This document shows, piece by piece, positions 50,609 through 59,888 of a DNA stretch of 64,000 bases (positions within the stretch are counted from its first letter, which is position 1; each line of letters begins with the position of its first letter). Source of the DNA: Burkholderia cepacia ATCC 25416 (GTDB lineage Bacteria > Pseudomonadota > Gammaproteobacteria > Burkholderiales > Burkholderiaceae); NCBI RefSeq assembly GCF_001411495.1, contig NZ_CP012981.1:1860001-1924000 (forward strand), given 5' to 3'. The translations under genes and the position numbers were made by a program. The notes beneath the pieces were generated by a model that was not told the DNA's origin, did not search any database, and saw only the letters and a list, made by a program, of their open reading frames with translations.

Positions 50609-50831
50609 CGGAACGATCGGGAGAGCCGGGCGGGCCGGACGTGGAAAACCAGAAGGATAGACGAAGACAGTCGCGCGGCGTAGCGACGCGACAGAGGAAT
50701 CAGCAGGCGAGCTGATCCGGCACCGTCAGGCTGTTGCGGCCCGGGTGCGAGGCGAGTTGCGCGCGATGCGCAATGATGAACCGCACGATAGCGATGATCG
50801 ACACGTGGCGGTTACAGAACCGAACAGGCGT

Positions 50832-50978
50832 TCACTTCGGCGAGTACAGCTTGTGCTGCTCGTCGAAGAATGCCCGTACGTGGTCAGGCAATTCGGCGAG
50901 GAATTCCACGCCGACGGGTTCCGGATCCGGGCTCATCACTTGCTCCGGCGGTGGCATGCGAGTTGGTCTTTCGTCCAT
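50832..50978 (-). CDS. hypothetical 48-residue protein
   Basis: A short ORF: MDERPTRMPPPEQVMSPDPEP, then VGVEFLAELPDHVRAFFDEQHKLYSPK. GGAG lies eight bases before the ATG at 50978; another Met two codons earlier is too close to it. Proline-rich acidic N-terminus, then an amphipathic helix-like end. Codon positions look coding. After its TGA the same frame stays open for 43 more codons to 50703, but that stretch has no start signal. No function recognised. Confidence 0.6.
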   Translation of the reverse strand: MDERPTRMPPPEQVMSPDPEPVGVEFLAELPDHVRAFFDEQHKLYSPK

Positions 50979-51176
50979 GGTCATTTCTCCAGCAGGTTCG
51001 ACGATTATCATCCTCGCGCTTGGATTTATGCCAGTGGCGAATCGTTAGATTTTGTCTCTGTTGTATTAACGGCACATGCGCTCGGACGCGCGCTGCGATG
51101 CCGACTATCGAGTCGTGCGGAATCGGCAACAATCGGGCCGCTTGTTATACTTGCGCGCACTTTTTCCTGCACCGCG

Positions 51177-51566
51177 ATGAAACGAACGACGCGATGGATC
51201 GGCCTCGTATGGCTGGCGCTGGTACTGAACGTACTGTCGCCCGTCGTCGGCTATGCGCGTCTCGCCTCGAGCGGCTCCGGCGAGTTCACGCTCGAGTTGT
51301 GCAGTGCAGCGGGCGCCCGCCAGATCGTGCTCGCGCAGGCCGGAGGCGATCACGATGCGCCGTCGTTCGACCATGCCGGCGTGCCGCACTGCGTGTACTG
51401 CCCCGGCTTCGCGGCGAACGTGGCGCTCGGTACGAGCCTGCCCGCGCTGCCGGGTTTCGTGCGGACGTTCGCCTACCGCGCGGCAGCACCCGTCATTCCC
51501 GATTGCCCCCGCAAGGGTATCCGTCTCGCGCAGCCCCGCGCGCCGCCTGAAAACGCTCCGATCTGA
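51177..51566 (+). CDS. DUF2946 family protein
   Basis: 129 residues with an N-terminal signal or anchor (RWIGLVWLALVLNVLSPVVGYA). The mature part has a CSAAG motif and the His/Cys cluster HDAPSFDHAGVPHCVYCPGFA typical of DUF2946 proteins, which are often found with TonB-dependent metal (copper) receptors. A metal-binding periplasmic role is inferred from this and from the receptor gene that follows 126 bases later. The ATG at 51177 gives the MKRTTRW leader. Confidence 0.8.
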   Translation: MKRTTRWIGLVWLALVLNVLSPVVGYARLASSGSGEFTLELCSAAGARQIVLAQAGGDHDAPSFDHAGVPHCVYCPGFAANVALGTSLPALPGFVRTFAYRAAAPVIPDCPRKGIRLAQPRAPPENAPI

Positions 51567-51692
51567 TTGATGTCGTCCGCGCGCCCCGGTGGCGCGCGTG
51601 CCGCTCGCGGCCGGGCCGCGTGCCGCGCCGTCCGTGCGTGGTGCGCGCGCTCGTGTCCGGCGGCGTTCGATCACGTTTTCAGGAATCCCCTC

Positions 51693-54056
51693 ATGTCCTC
51701 CTCCTTCGCCGCGCGGCCGTCGCGCGGGCGGCTCGCGCTCGCATGCGCGGCCGCTTTCGCGTGGCCTGTCGCCCATGCGGCTTCAACTGACGATACGCGT
51801 GTCGACACTGCCCGCCGTGGTGTCGAGCGTCCCGCCGATACCGTCGCGCCGGCATCCACCGCTGCAGCCGTTTCGCCGGTGCCGGCCGGCAGTACGCTGA
51901 CCGCGGTCAGCGTGACCGCGCAGCGGCAACCGGTCGATCCGGATATGCCGGCCGTCGTCACATCGATCACGCGCGAGCAGATCGAATCGCATACCAACGT
52001 CACCACCGAGGACGCGCTCAAGTACGCACCGAACCTGATGGTCCGCAAGCGCTATATCGGCGACCGCAACAGCGTGTTCGCCGGTCGCGACTTCAACGAA
52101 CTGCAGAGCGCGCGCGGGCTCGTCTACGCCGATGGTGTGCTGCTGTCGAACCTGCTCGGCTCGAGCTACGCGTACCCACCGCGCTGGTCGCTGATTCCGC
52201 CTGACGATATCGCGCGCGTCGACGTGCTCTATGGCCCTTTTTCCGCGCTGTACCCGGGCAACTCGATCGGCTCGACCGTGCTGCTCACGACACGCCGGCC
52301 GGAAAAGCTCGAGGCGTCGCTGTCGACGCAGTTCTTTACGCAGCGCTACCACGACGGCTACGGATTCGCGGACAGCCTCGGCGGCAATCACCAGACCGCA
52401 CGGATCGCCAACCGCGTCGGGCGGTTCTGGTTCGCGCTGTCGCTCGACCGGCTCGAGAACAACGGTCAGCCGATGCAATATGCGAGCCCCAATTCGGCGT
52501 ACAACCCGAAGCTCGGCGCCGCCGTGCCCGTGAGCGGCGCCGCGACCGACATCGGGCCCAACGGCAAGCCGCGGACGATCGTCGGCGCGCAGACGATCGA
52601 GCGGACCGAACAGCTCAACGAGACGATCCGGATGGGCTACGCGTTCACCGACCGAATCGATGCGACGCTCACGCTCGGGCATTGGGAGAACCATTACCGG
52701 CAGCACGGCGAAACCTTCCTGCGCGATGCGGCCGGCAATCCGGTTTACGGCGGCAACGTGTCGATCGGTGGCCAGAACATGACCGTTGCGCCGAATGCCT
52801 TCGCGCCGCAGCGCGGCGACCAGGAGAACTGGCTGTACGCGCTCGGGCTGAACGGCCGGCTCGATTCAGGCTGGCGCCTGTCGGGCGTCGTGTCCGCGTA
52901 CGACGTGTCGCGCGACGTGCAGCGCTCGGCGTCGACCGTGCAGGGCGGTGCAGGCACGCTGTTCCAGGGGGACGGCACCGGCTGGCACACGCTCGACCTG
53001 AAGGCCGAGGCGCCGGAAGTGAAGGGCCACACGTTCACGTTCGGCTATCACTACGACAACTACTTCCTGCGCAACGTCACGTACAACACGGCCGACTGGC
53101 TGGCCGGGCCGACCACGTCGCTCGCGAGCACCTATCGGGGCGACACGCGCACGCAGGCGCTGTTCGGGCAGGATGCGTGGCGCTTCGCACCGGGCTGGCT
53201 CGCGACGCTGGGGCTGCGCTACGAACGCTGGGATGCGTACGGCGGCGCGCTCGGCAACGCGAGCGGCACGCTCGGTTATGCGGATCGCAGCGCGAATGCG
53301 CTGTCGCCGAAAGTCGCGTTGCAATGGGATGCGACCGACGTCTGGCGCTTCCGGCTGTCGTTCGCGACGGGCACGCGTTACCCGACGGTCGGCGAACTGT
53401 TCCAGGGCACGATCTCGAACAACGCAATCGTCAACAACAACCCGAACCTGCGGCCGGAAAAGGCGATCGACTGGGACTTCGCGGCCGAGCGCGACGTGGG
53501 TGTCGGCGTCGTGCGTGCCAGCGTGTTCCAGAGCGATCTGCGCGATTCGATCTACAGCCAGACGACGGTGTCGGGTGCGACGACGGTGACCAACATCTCG
53601 AACGTCGATCGCGTGCGTGTGCGCGGTGTCGAACTTGCGTTCAGCGGCGAGAACGTCGGGCTGCGCGGCCTCAGTCTCGACGCGAACGTGTCGGCGAGCA
53701 ACGCGCAGATCCTCGCCGATGCCGCGAATCCCGCGTACGTCGGGTCGCGCTTTCCGCGTATTCCGCGCATGCGTGCAAACCTGCTCGCGTCGTATCGCTT
53801 CGACGAACACTGGCTCGCGAGCGTCGGCGTGCGCTATTCGGGCCGCCAGTTCAACACGCTCGACAACAGCGACGTGAACCCGGACGTCTACGGCGGGACG
53901 AGCTCGTTCACGATCGTCGACCTGAAGGCGCGCTACCGCTTCGACCGTCACTGGACCGCGTCGGTCGGCATCGACAACCTGACGGACCACCGCTACTACG
54001 TGTTCCACCCATATCCGGGCCGTACTTTCTACGGAGAACTGAAATGGTCACTGTGA
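51693..54056 (+). CDS. TonB-dependent outer-membrane receptor
   Basis: 787 residues. Signal peptide cut after AHA (about 29). The plug domain includes VTSITREQIESHTNVTTEDAL, ADGVLLSNLLG and DDIARVDVLYGPFSALYPGNSIG; then a ~600-residue barrel ending in an aromatic-rich strand (FYGELKWSL). Barrel strand near the end: LDNSDVNPDVYGG. It imports a ligand powered by TonB. Ligand unknown; the DUF2946 neighbour hints at copper or another metal. AGGAA lies 7 bases before the ATG. Its end overlaps the next gene by 13 bases. Confidence 0.92.
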   Translation: MSSSFAARPSRGRLALACAAAFAWPVAHAASTDDTRVDTARRGVERPADTVAPASTAAAVSPVPAGSTLTAVSVTAQRQPVDPDMPAVVTSITREQIESHTNVTTEDALKYAPNLMVRKRYIGDRNSVFAGRDFNELQSARGLVYADGVLLSNLLGSSYAYPPRWSLIPPDDIARVDVLYGPFSALYPGNSIGSTVLLTTRRPEKLEASLSTQFFTQRYHDGYGFADSLGGNHQTARIANRVGRFWFALSLDRLENNGQPMQYASPNSAYNPKLGAAVPVSGAATDIGPNGKPRTIVGAQTIERTEQLNETIRMGYAFTDRIDATLTLGHWENHYRQHGETFLRDAAGNPVYGGNVSIGGQNMTVAPNAFAPQRGDQENWLYALGLNGRLDSGWRLSGVVSAYDVSRDVQRSASTVQGGAGTLFQGDGTGWHTLDLKAEAPEVKGHTFTFGYHYDNYFLRNVTYNTADWLAGPTTSLASTYRGDTRTQALFGQDAWRFAPGWLATLGLRYERWDAYGGALGNASGTLGYADRSANALSPKVALQWDATDVWRFRLSFATGTRYPTVGELFQGTISNNAIVNNNPNLRPEKAIDWDFAAERDVGVGVVRASVFQSDLRDSIYSQTTVSGATTVTNISNVDRVRVRGVELAFSGENVGLRGLSLDANVSASNAQILADAANPAYVGSRFPRIPRMRANLLASYRFDEHWLASVGVRYSGRQFNTLDNSDVNPDVYGGTSSFTIVDLKARYRFDRHWTASVGIDNLTDHRYYVFHPYPGRTFYGELKWSL

Positions 54057-54655
54057 AATCGCTCGCGGCAGGCGGCGCGCTGTGGTGCGCGTTGCTGTCG
54101 ACTGCCGGGGCGCACGACACCCACGTCGTGCCGAAGGCCGCCGATTCGCGCGCCGCGCACATGAGCATGCAGGCTGCGCCCGCGCAGCAGAAGCAGCCGC
54201 TCGCGACGGGGGCGGCATTCGACACGCATCACCGGCTGTGGGGCGCGTGGGTCGAAGGCGCGCATGTCGTCGTCGCGCATTCCGACGCCGCCGGCCGCAC
54301 GCTGTCCGCACCCGTCACCGTCAACGCGATGCCGGAGCCGATCTACACGAGCGCCGAGAATCGTCCGAAGATCGCTACGAGTCCGGACATGCAGCTCGCG
54401 ATGGTCGCAATGGATGTGTACGACGACAACGGCGTGGCGATCTCCCGGGCACTCGCGCAGATGCATCTGCCGCAGGTCGTGCAGTACGCGAACGCCGAGC
54501 CGATGCCCGAGCGGCTGAGCGCGGCGCTCGATGCGGGATGGAGAGGGGAGATGCCGCGCACCGTATGGATCGGGCGCGATGGCGCACGCGAAGCGCGCAG
54601 CGGATTGCTGACGGCTGACGTGCTCGACGGCGGGTTGCAGCGCGCCAGGCGCTGA
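54044..54655 (+). pseudogene. chimeric periplasmic ORF: sialidase-like N-terminus joined to thioredoxin-like C-terminus
   Basis: 203 residues, open reading frame intact. Signal peptide (MVTVKSLAAGGALWCALLSTAGA), then ~85 residues that read like the first blade of a BNR/sialidase-like periplasmic protein (LWGAWVEGAHVVVAHSDAAG, ENRPKIATSPD). At about residue 110 it changes abruptly to the C-terminal half of a TlpA/thioredoxin-like protein (AMVAMDVYDDNGVAISRAL, MPRTVWIGRDGAREARSGLL). The CxxC half of the thioredoxin and the remaining propeller blades are missing. GGAG precedes the ATG. Best explained as an in-frame deletion fusing two neighbouring genes; function doubtful. Confidence 0.65.
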
Positions 54656-54734
54656 ACGGGCCGGTGGCGCGCGGCGAACGGGCCGCGCGCCGGCCTGATG
54701 CGAAAACGCGCCCGAAGGCGCGTGGAGAGAAGCG

Positions 54735-54989
54735 TCAGGCCGCTCGCTTGAATAGCCGGATCACGAACAGCAGGATCACCGCACCGACGACCGCGACGAT
54801 CACCGATCCGATGAAACCGCTGCCGATGCTGATGCCGAGCAGCCCGGCGAGCCAGCCGCCGATCACTGCTCCGACGATCCCGACGATGATGTCGACGATC
54901 AGCCCGAAGCCGCCGCCCTTGACGAGCAAGCCGGCAAGCCAGCCGGCGATCGCGCCGATGATGAGCCACATAATCAAGCCATGAGTCAT
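54735..54989 (-). CDS. GlsB/YeaQ/YmgE-family stress membrane protein
   Basis: 84 residues, three membrane helices with glycine-rich packing: MWLIIGAIAGWLAGLLVKGGGFGLIVDIIVGIVGAVIGGWLAGLLG. The YeaQ/transglycosylase-associated family is induced by stationary phase or acid in enterics; molecular role unknown. GGAG sits before the ATG (leftward AAGGAGAGGACCACC). Stand-alone gene. Confidence 0.92.
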   Translation of the reverse strand: MTHGLIMWLIIGAIAGWLAGLLVKGGGFGLIVDIIVGIVGAVIGGWLAGLLGISIGSGFIGSVIVAVVGAVILLFVIRLFKRAA

Positions 54990-55249
54990 GGTGGTCCTCT
55001 CCTTGTGTTGTGTCGAATGACCGGACGTCGGCTGTCGCCGCAAGCTGAATGAAGGCGGCATTGCGACCCGCCGCGCCGCCCACGCAATGTAACGCGATAG
55101 ACGGGTCGGAATCGTTAAGTAATGTTATGCACCCGTAACCGGATTTTCCAGGGAATTCGTCTGCATACGGCGAGGCTGGCGCACGGGCGATGCGCGGCGA
55201 AATGAATCTGTAAGGAATGACTGCCGGTGAAGCCGGTCGGCCGTGAGCG

Positions 55250-55462
55250 TCATCGTCCGAGCGTCGAAGCCTGCATGCCCGCAGAGGGCAATCCGTCGCT
55301 TGCGTCGGCAATCAGCCGTGCGACGGTCGCGGTGTCGCCGATCGCCTCGATCGACAGCAGTGCGAAGCGGGCGAGAAAGAGCGATGCATCGGCTTCACCG
55401 ATCCGCGTCATCGTGCGGCACAGGTCGGTGTAGAGGGTGTCGCGTTCGGTATCCGTCATCAT
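55250..55462 (-). CDS. DUF2783 family protein
   Basis: 70 residues: TDTERDTLYTDLCRTMTRIGEADASLFLARFALLSIEAIGDTATVARLIADA. DUF2783 proteins typically accompany FAD-dependent aromatic hydroxylases. The ATG overlaps the hydroxylase stop as ATGA (55462–55459), and AGGAG lies 5 bases upstream; a second ATG directly follows. Function unknown; a helper or subunit of the hydroxylase is inferred from linkage. Confidence 0.85.
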   Translation of the reverse strand: MMTDTERDTLYTDLCRTMTRIGEADASLFLARFALLSIEAIGDTATVARLIADASDGLPSAGMQASTLGR

Positions 55463-57192
55463 GCGGTCTCCTGAGGATCGGTCGATGCGCAAGGATGGAG
55501 TGCGCGTTCGAGTGCGGCGGCCACGTCGCCGGCGCGCGCGTCGTGCCAGCGGCCGAGTACGTGACCGTCCGGACGCACGAGATAGACGGTGCCGTCGCGC
55601 GCGCCGTACATGTCGAACAGCCGGCCGTCGACGTCATGGCCGCCGCAGGCCGGTTGCCGTGGCGCCGCATGCCGTGCGAGCGTGACGAGCGCGAACGGCA
55701 TCCGCGCAGCCTGCAGGCGCCGTTCGAGATCGGCCAGCGTCGCCTCGGGCGCGCCGTCGGCGGTGAAGCAGAATGCGGTGAAGCGCGGAGCGACGAGGTC
55801 GGTCAGGTGGCCGCGGCGCACGTCGCTGCCGTGTGCCGTGTACAGCATCAGCGGGCATTCGGCGAGCACCGTGCCGGGCGCGGGGCCGGCCGAAAACGTG
55901 TCGTGTTCGGCCGCGTTGAGCGACGACGTCGCATACGCGATGGCCGTCGTCTGGCGCGGATTGATCAGCGAGCGCAGCGTGGGATGCCGGACCGCGAGCG
56001 ACAGCACGGCCTTGCGCATCAGTTCGAACGCGAACGACGGCGGCGCCATGAACTCGGTGCTCTTGGTGCCGTAGCGGAGGTTCTCGTGCGTCGCGAACAC
56101 GCGTTCGTCCGAGTAGCTGTCGAGCAACGTGTCCGATGCGAGTCCGTGCGTCACGTACGCGAGTTTCCATGCCAGGTTGTCGGCATCGTCGATGCCCGAG
56201 TTCGCGCCGCGCACGCCGAAGATCGGCACGAGGTGCGCAGCGTCGCCGCAGAACAGCACGCGACCGTGTCGATAGCGTTCGAGTGTCAGTGCATTCGCCT
56301 TGTAGATCGTGATCCAGATCGGCGACCAGTCGCCGCGCTCGCCCATCATGTCGAGCAGGTTCTGCACGCGCGGGATCACGTTTTCCGGCTTCACGGCGGC
56401 TTCGGCATCCTCATCGTCGCGCAACTGATAGTCGATCCGCCACACGTTGTCGGGCTGCTTGTGAACGAGCACCGTCGAGCCCGGGTTCGACGACGGGTCG
56501 AAGTACGCCAGTCGTTCGGTCGGCCGGTCGCTTTCGAGCGCGATGTCGACGATCACGTAGCGGCCCTCGTAGCTCGTGCCGCGGAGCGACAGGCCGAGCG
56601 CGTCGCGCATCGTGCTGCGCCCGCCGTCGCACGCGACGACCCGGTCGGCGTCGAGTGCGTAGCCGCCGAGCGGCGTGTCGACGTCGAGTCGCACGCCGTC
56701 CGGTTGCCGGGTCACACCGGTGACTCTCGTCTGCCAGCGGATCTCGATGAGTTCGCGGCGGCGCAGCGCGGCGTCGAGCAGGAACTGCTCGATGTGATAC
56801 TGCGCGAGATTCACCATCGGCGGCAGCTTCTGGTTTGCGTCCTGCGGCATCGTGAAATGCAGCACTTCGTCGCGACGGTAGAAGCTGCGCCCGCCGGTCC
56901 ACGGCAGCCCCTTGCGCAGGAAGTCGTCGAGCGCACCGAGCCGCTCGATGATCTCGAGGCTGCGCCGCGAGATGCAGATGGCGCGGCTGCCGTGGCAGAC
57001 TGCGTCGTCGGCCTCGATCAGCACGCTGCGGATGCCGTGGTTCGCAAGGCCGAGCGCGACGGCCAGGCCGACGGGGCCGCCACCGACGATCGCAACGCGA
57101 TGCCGGTGCGTATCGACACCGTCGTCGCAGGCCGGCAGATGCGCGGGATGGCGCTCGGCGACGAACGGGTAGGGCTTGAAGTCGATATCCAT
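55459..57192 (-). CDS. FAD-dependent aromatic-ring hydroxylase
   Basis: 577 residues, class A flavoprotein monooxygenase (MhpA/PheA-like). N-terminal Rossmann [21 protein letters not shown] at ~33–53, DG motif VVACDGGRSTMRDALG near 190, and GD motif GRVLFCGDAAHLVPIFGVRGANSGIDDADNLAWKL near 315. A C-terminal thioredoxin-like domain (RPDGHVLGRW) is typical of the phenol hydroxylase branch. It hydroxylates a phenolic substrate with NAD(P)H and oxygen; the exact substrate cannot be read. Cotranscribed with DUF2783 below; the LuxR-type gene upstream on the same strand is the likely regulator. Confidence 0.92.
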   Translation of the reverse strand: MDIDFKPYPFVAERHPAHLPACDDGVDTHRHRVAIVGGGPVGLAVALGLANHGIRSVLIEADDAVCHGSRAICISRRSLEIIERLGALDDFLRKGLPWTGGRSFYRRDEVLHFTMPQDANQKLPPMVNLAQYHIEQFLLDAALRRRELIEIRWQTRVTGVTRQPDGVRLDVDTPLGGYALDADRVVACDGGRSTMRDALGLSLRGTSYEGRYVIVDIALESDRPTERLAYFDPSSNPGSTVLVHKQPDNVWRIDYQLRDDEDAEAAVKPENVIPRVQNLLDMMGERGDWSPIWITIYKANALTLERYRHGRVLFCGDAAHLVPIFGVRGANSGIDDADNLAWKLAYVTHGLASDTLLDSYSDERVFATHENLRYGTKSTEFMAPPSFAFELMRKAVLSLAVRHPTLRSLINPRQTTAIAYATSSLNAAEHDTFSAGPAPGTVLAECPLMLYTAHGSDVRRGHLTDLVAPRFTAFCFTADGAPEATLADLERRLQAARMPFALVTLARHAAPRQPACGGHDVDGRLFDMYGARDGTVYLVRPDGHVLGRWHDARAGDVAAALERALHPCASTDPQETA

Positions 57193-57336
57193 CGTTGGCT
57201 TCCAGGGTTGTCCGGCTCGACGTGCACGCATCGACGCAAAGATGCGCGCAACAGGTCGGGACAGTATGGAAGCCGGTCGTGCGTCGGTTGTCCCCAATTC
57301 GGGTACAGCGAGGGGCTCAACGCAGGCCGCGACGTT

Positions 57337-58146
57337 TCACGGCTGCATGCACAGCGCAAACAGCTCGCGCTGGCTCGAGATGCCGAGACGCCGGTACGCG
57401 CGCTTCTGGTAGGTGACGACACTCGATGCCTTCACGCCGATCGTCTCGCCGATCTCGTGCGCGGTCTGGCCGTCGAGTACGCCGCGCAGCACGTCGAGCT
57501 CGCGCTTGGACAAATCGGGGCATGCATGGCGCAGTCGCGCGAGCATCCGTTGCGGGATACCGATCTGCGCGGCACCGGCGAGCGCGTAGTGATGCCTTGC
57601 GGCCTGCGCGATCAGCGGCGCGAGCGCTTCGATCGCGGCGATCTCGCGCGGCTGGAATGCGCCGCTGCGATGCGCGCGGTACAGGTTGATCGACAGCCAC
57701 GTCGCATCGCCGGGCTGCATCAGCAGCGCCAGCCGGTCGGATACGTCGGGGCCACGGTAGCACGCGGCACGATACGCTTCGTGATCGATCTCGTCGCCGG
57801 CCTGCTGGTGCAGCAGCAGATCGTGGCGGCGTGTGCCGAGATGGGCGGTCGACACGATCTGCTGGTTGCCGTCGAGTGCGTAGAAATGTCGTGCGTAGGT
57901 GTCGGCGAGATCGCGCAGGTAGCGGCCTCCGCGATGATCGGCGACCGACATCGTGCGCGGGCGATTGCCGAACTCGTACGCGAAGATCGTGCACTGCGTG
58001 ATGGACAGCGCGTCGTCGAACAGCTTCAGGATTTCGGCCGCGAATGCGTTCGGCTCGTTGCCGCCGATCGCGGCGACGAGGCGCGTCGCGCGGGACACGT
58101 CCAGCTGCGCGGCGAGATTCGCTCGCTCGAGACGCCAGGTGCGCAT
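57337..58146 (-). CDS. LuxR-family transcriptional regulator
   Basis: 269 residues. The C-terminal helix-turn-helix (about 205–260) reads LSKRELDVLRGVLDGQTAHEIGETIGVKASSVVTYQKRAYRRLG. The N-terminal ~180 residues are a sensor region of unclear family, with no acyl-homoserine-lactone domain signature and no receiver aspartate pattern. It lies 144 bases upstream of the hydroxylase gene, same direction, and probably controls it. The start at 58146 is the ATG giving MRTWRLERAN; the frame is open further up but looks non-coding. Confidence 0.88.
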   Translation of the reverse strand: MRTWRLERANLAAQLDVSRATRLVAAIGGNEPNAFAAEILKLFDDALSITQCTIFAYEFGNRPRTMSVADHRGGRYLRDLADTYARHFYALDGNQQIVSTAHLGTRRHDLLLHQQAGDEIDHEAYRAACYRGPDVSDRLALLMQPGDATWLSINLYRAHRSGAFQPREIAAIEALAPLIAQAARHHYALAGAAQIGIPQRMLARLRHACPDLSKRELDVLRGVLDGQTAHEIGETIGVKASSVVTYQKRAYRRLGISSQRELFALCMQP

Positions 58147-58276
58147 GAAGAAGGGGACGAGGGTGGAGTGTCCGGCGATTGTAGTCGTCGGCGCGTGATA
58201 CGGGAGTCCGGGGATGCCCGCAAGCGGACTGGGTGAGGCGAGAGGGCGGGCGCACGATTTCGGCGCCGGAAAAGAG

Positions 58277-58310
58277 AAAAGGCCTGACAAGCGATGCTTG
58301 TCAGGCCTTT
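58277..58310 (-). terminator. intrinsic terminator after tRNA-Thr
   Basis: Leftward AAAGGCCTGACAAGC / GCTTGTCAGGCCTTT with loop ATC and T-tract. Confidence 0.93.
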
Positions 58311-58316
58311 ATGTCT

Positions 58317-58392
58317 TGGTGCCGGAGATAGGAGTCGAACCTACGACCTTCGCATTACGAATGCGCTGCTCTACCAACTGAGCTACACCGGC
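58317..58392 (-). tRNA. tRNA-Thr(CGU)
   Basis: 76 bases with encoded CCA. Acceptor GCCGGTG pairs with the 3' CTCCGGC side, allowing for a mismatch next to the stem base; anticodon stem GCATT/AATGC region with loop TTCGTAA (anticodon CGT); T-loop GTTCGACTC. Confidence 0.96.
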
Positions 58393-58406
58393 AGCAGAGA
58401 AATGAA

Positions 58407-58436
58407 ATTATATGGTGATTTCCGGGATCTTGGCAA
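58407..58436 (-). promoter_or_regulatory. tRNA-Thr promoter
   Basis: Leftward TTGCCA (58431–58436), 18-base spacer, TATAAT (58407–58412), 14 bases before the mature tRNA. Confidence 0.75.
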
Positions 58437-58595
58437 TAGGTTTTGCGAAATTTTTTTCAGCTTGCTGCTGCTTCGCGAAACCATCGATCCGGCGGACTTC
58501 CCGCTTTCACTTCACTGTGATGCGACCGGTCAGGGCCACATCAAGAGGCGCGATTGTACTTGCGCATCGCACCTCCGTCTAGTGCTGCAGTGCAA

Positions 58596-59609
58596 TTATT
58601 TTGCTTCGTCGTGATAGCCGGTCACGCGCTCGACTTCGTTCTTCGAGCCAAGGAACACGGGCACGCGCTGGTGCAGGCCCGTCGGCTGGACTTCCATGAT
58701 GCGTTGCGTGCCCGTCGTCGCGGCGCCGCCCGCTTGTTCGACGATGAACGACATCGGGTTCGCTTCGTACATCAGGCGCAGCTTGCCCGGACGATCGGGC
58801 GTGCGCTTGTCGGCCGGGTACATGAAGATGCCGCCGCGGTTCAGGATCCGGTGCACGTCGGCGACCATCGAGGCGATCCAGCGCATGTTGAAGTTGTCGC
58901 CGCGCGGGCCGTCCTTGCCGGCGTTCAGTTCGTCGACGTAGCGCTTGACCGGGTCGTACCAGTGGCGCGCGTTCGATGCGTTGATCGCGTATTCGCGCGT
59001 GTCGGCCGGGATCTGCATGTTGCTCTGCGTGAGCACCCACGAGCCGACTTCGCGGTCGAGCGTGAAGCAGTTCACGCCGTTGCCGGTCGTCAGCACGAAC
59101 ACCGTCTGCGGGCCGTACACGGCGTAGCCGGCCGCGACCTGCTGCGTGCCCGGCTGCAGGAACGATTCCTCGGTTGCCTGCTTGCCGTCCGGGCAGCGCA
59201 GCACCGAGAAGATCGTGCCGATCGACACGTTCACGTCGATGTTCGACGAACCGTCGAGCGGATCGAACACGAGCAGGTATTCGCCGCGCGGGTAGTTCGC
59301 CGGGATCGGGAAGAAGGTTTCCATTTCTTCCGATGCCATCGCGGCGAGGTTGCCGCCCCATTCGTTCGCGTCGAGCAGGATCTCGTTCGACAGGATGTCG
59401 AGCTTCTTCTGCACTTCGCCCTGGACGTTCTCGCTGCCGGCGGTGCCGAGCGCCTCGCCGAGCGCGCCCTTCGACACGTTGTAGCTGATCGCCTTGCACG
59501 CGCGTGCGACGACTTCGATCAGCAGGCGCAGGTCGGCGGGGAGGTTGTTGGTCTCACGTTGCTGTTCGATCAGGAACTTCGACAGCGTGGTGCGGCGGGC
59601 AATGGACAT
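58596..59609 (-). CDS. fbp: fructose-1,6-bisphosphatase class 1
   Basis: 337 residues. Metal site ASEEMETF and [23 protein letters not shown], then [18 protein letters not shown] and [31 protein letters not shown] (substrate site). It dephosphorylates fructose 1,6-bisphosphate in gluconeogenesis. The start at 59609 gives [19 protein letters not shown], the family N-terminus. Same strand as pepN upstream, but a terminator separates them. Confidence 0.97.
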
Positions 59610-59823
59610 GACAGACTCCAGAAGGCCAAAGAATCCTTGAATGGCCGCAATTTTACCCGCCGCGCCTCCCGTGCCGCCGGCTTTTTTCGTCCGGTTACAT
59701 GGCCGGGCGGCCGGATCGGCCCGGTTTCCGGCAGCGACGATGCACGGGACGCGCCATGCAGCGGCGGCAAGCGGCGCGGTCAGACCCCGCGACTGTGTCC
59801 GGGGCCGGCAGTATTCATGCAGT

Positions 59824-59861
59824 AAAAAAGCCGGTGCCGCCATGGGCGGCACCGGCTGTTT
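59824..59861 (-). terminator. intrinsic terminator after pepN
   Basis: AGCCGGTGCCGCC / GGCGGCACCGGCT around ATG, followed leftwards by a T-tract. Confidence 0.9.
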
Positions 59862-59888
59862 CGCGTGTGAGCGATGCGGAGAATTGCG

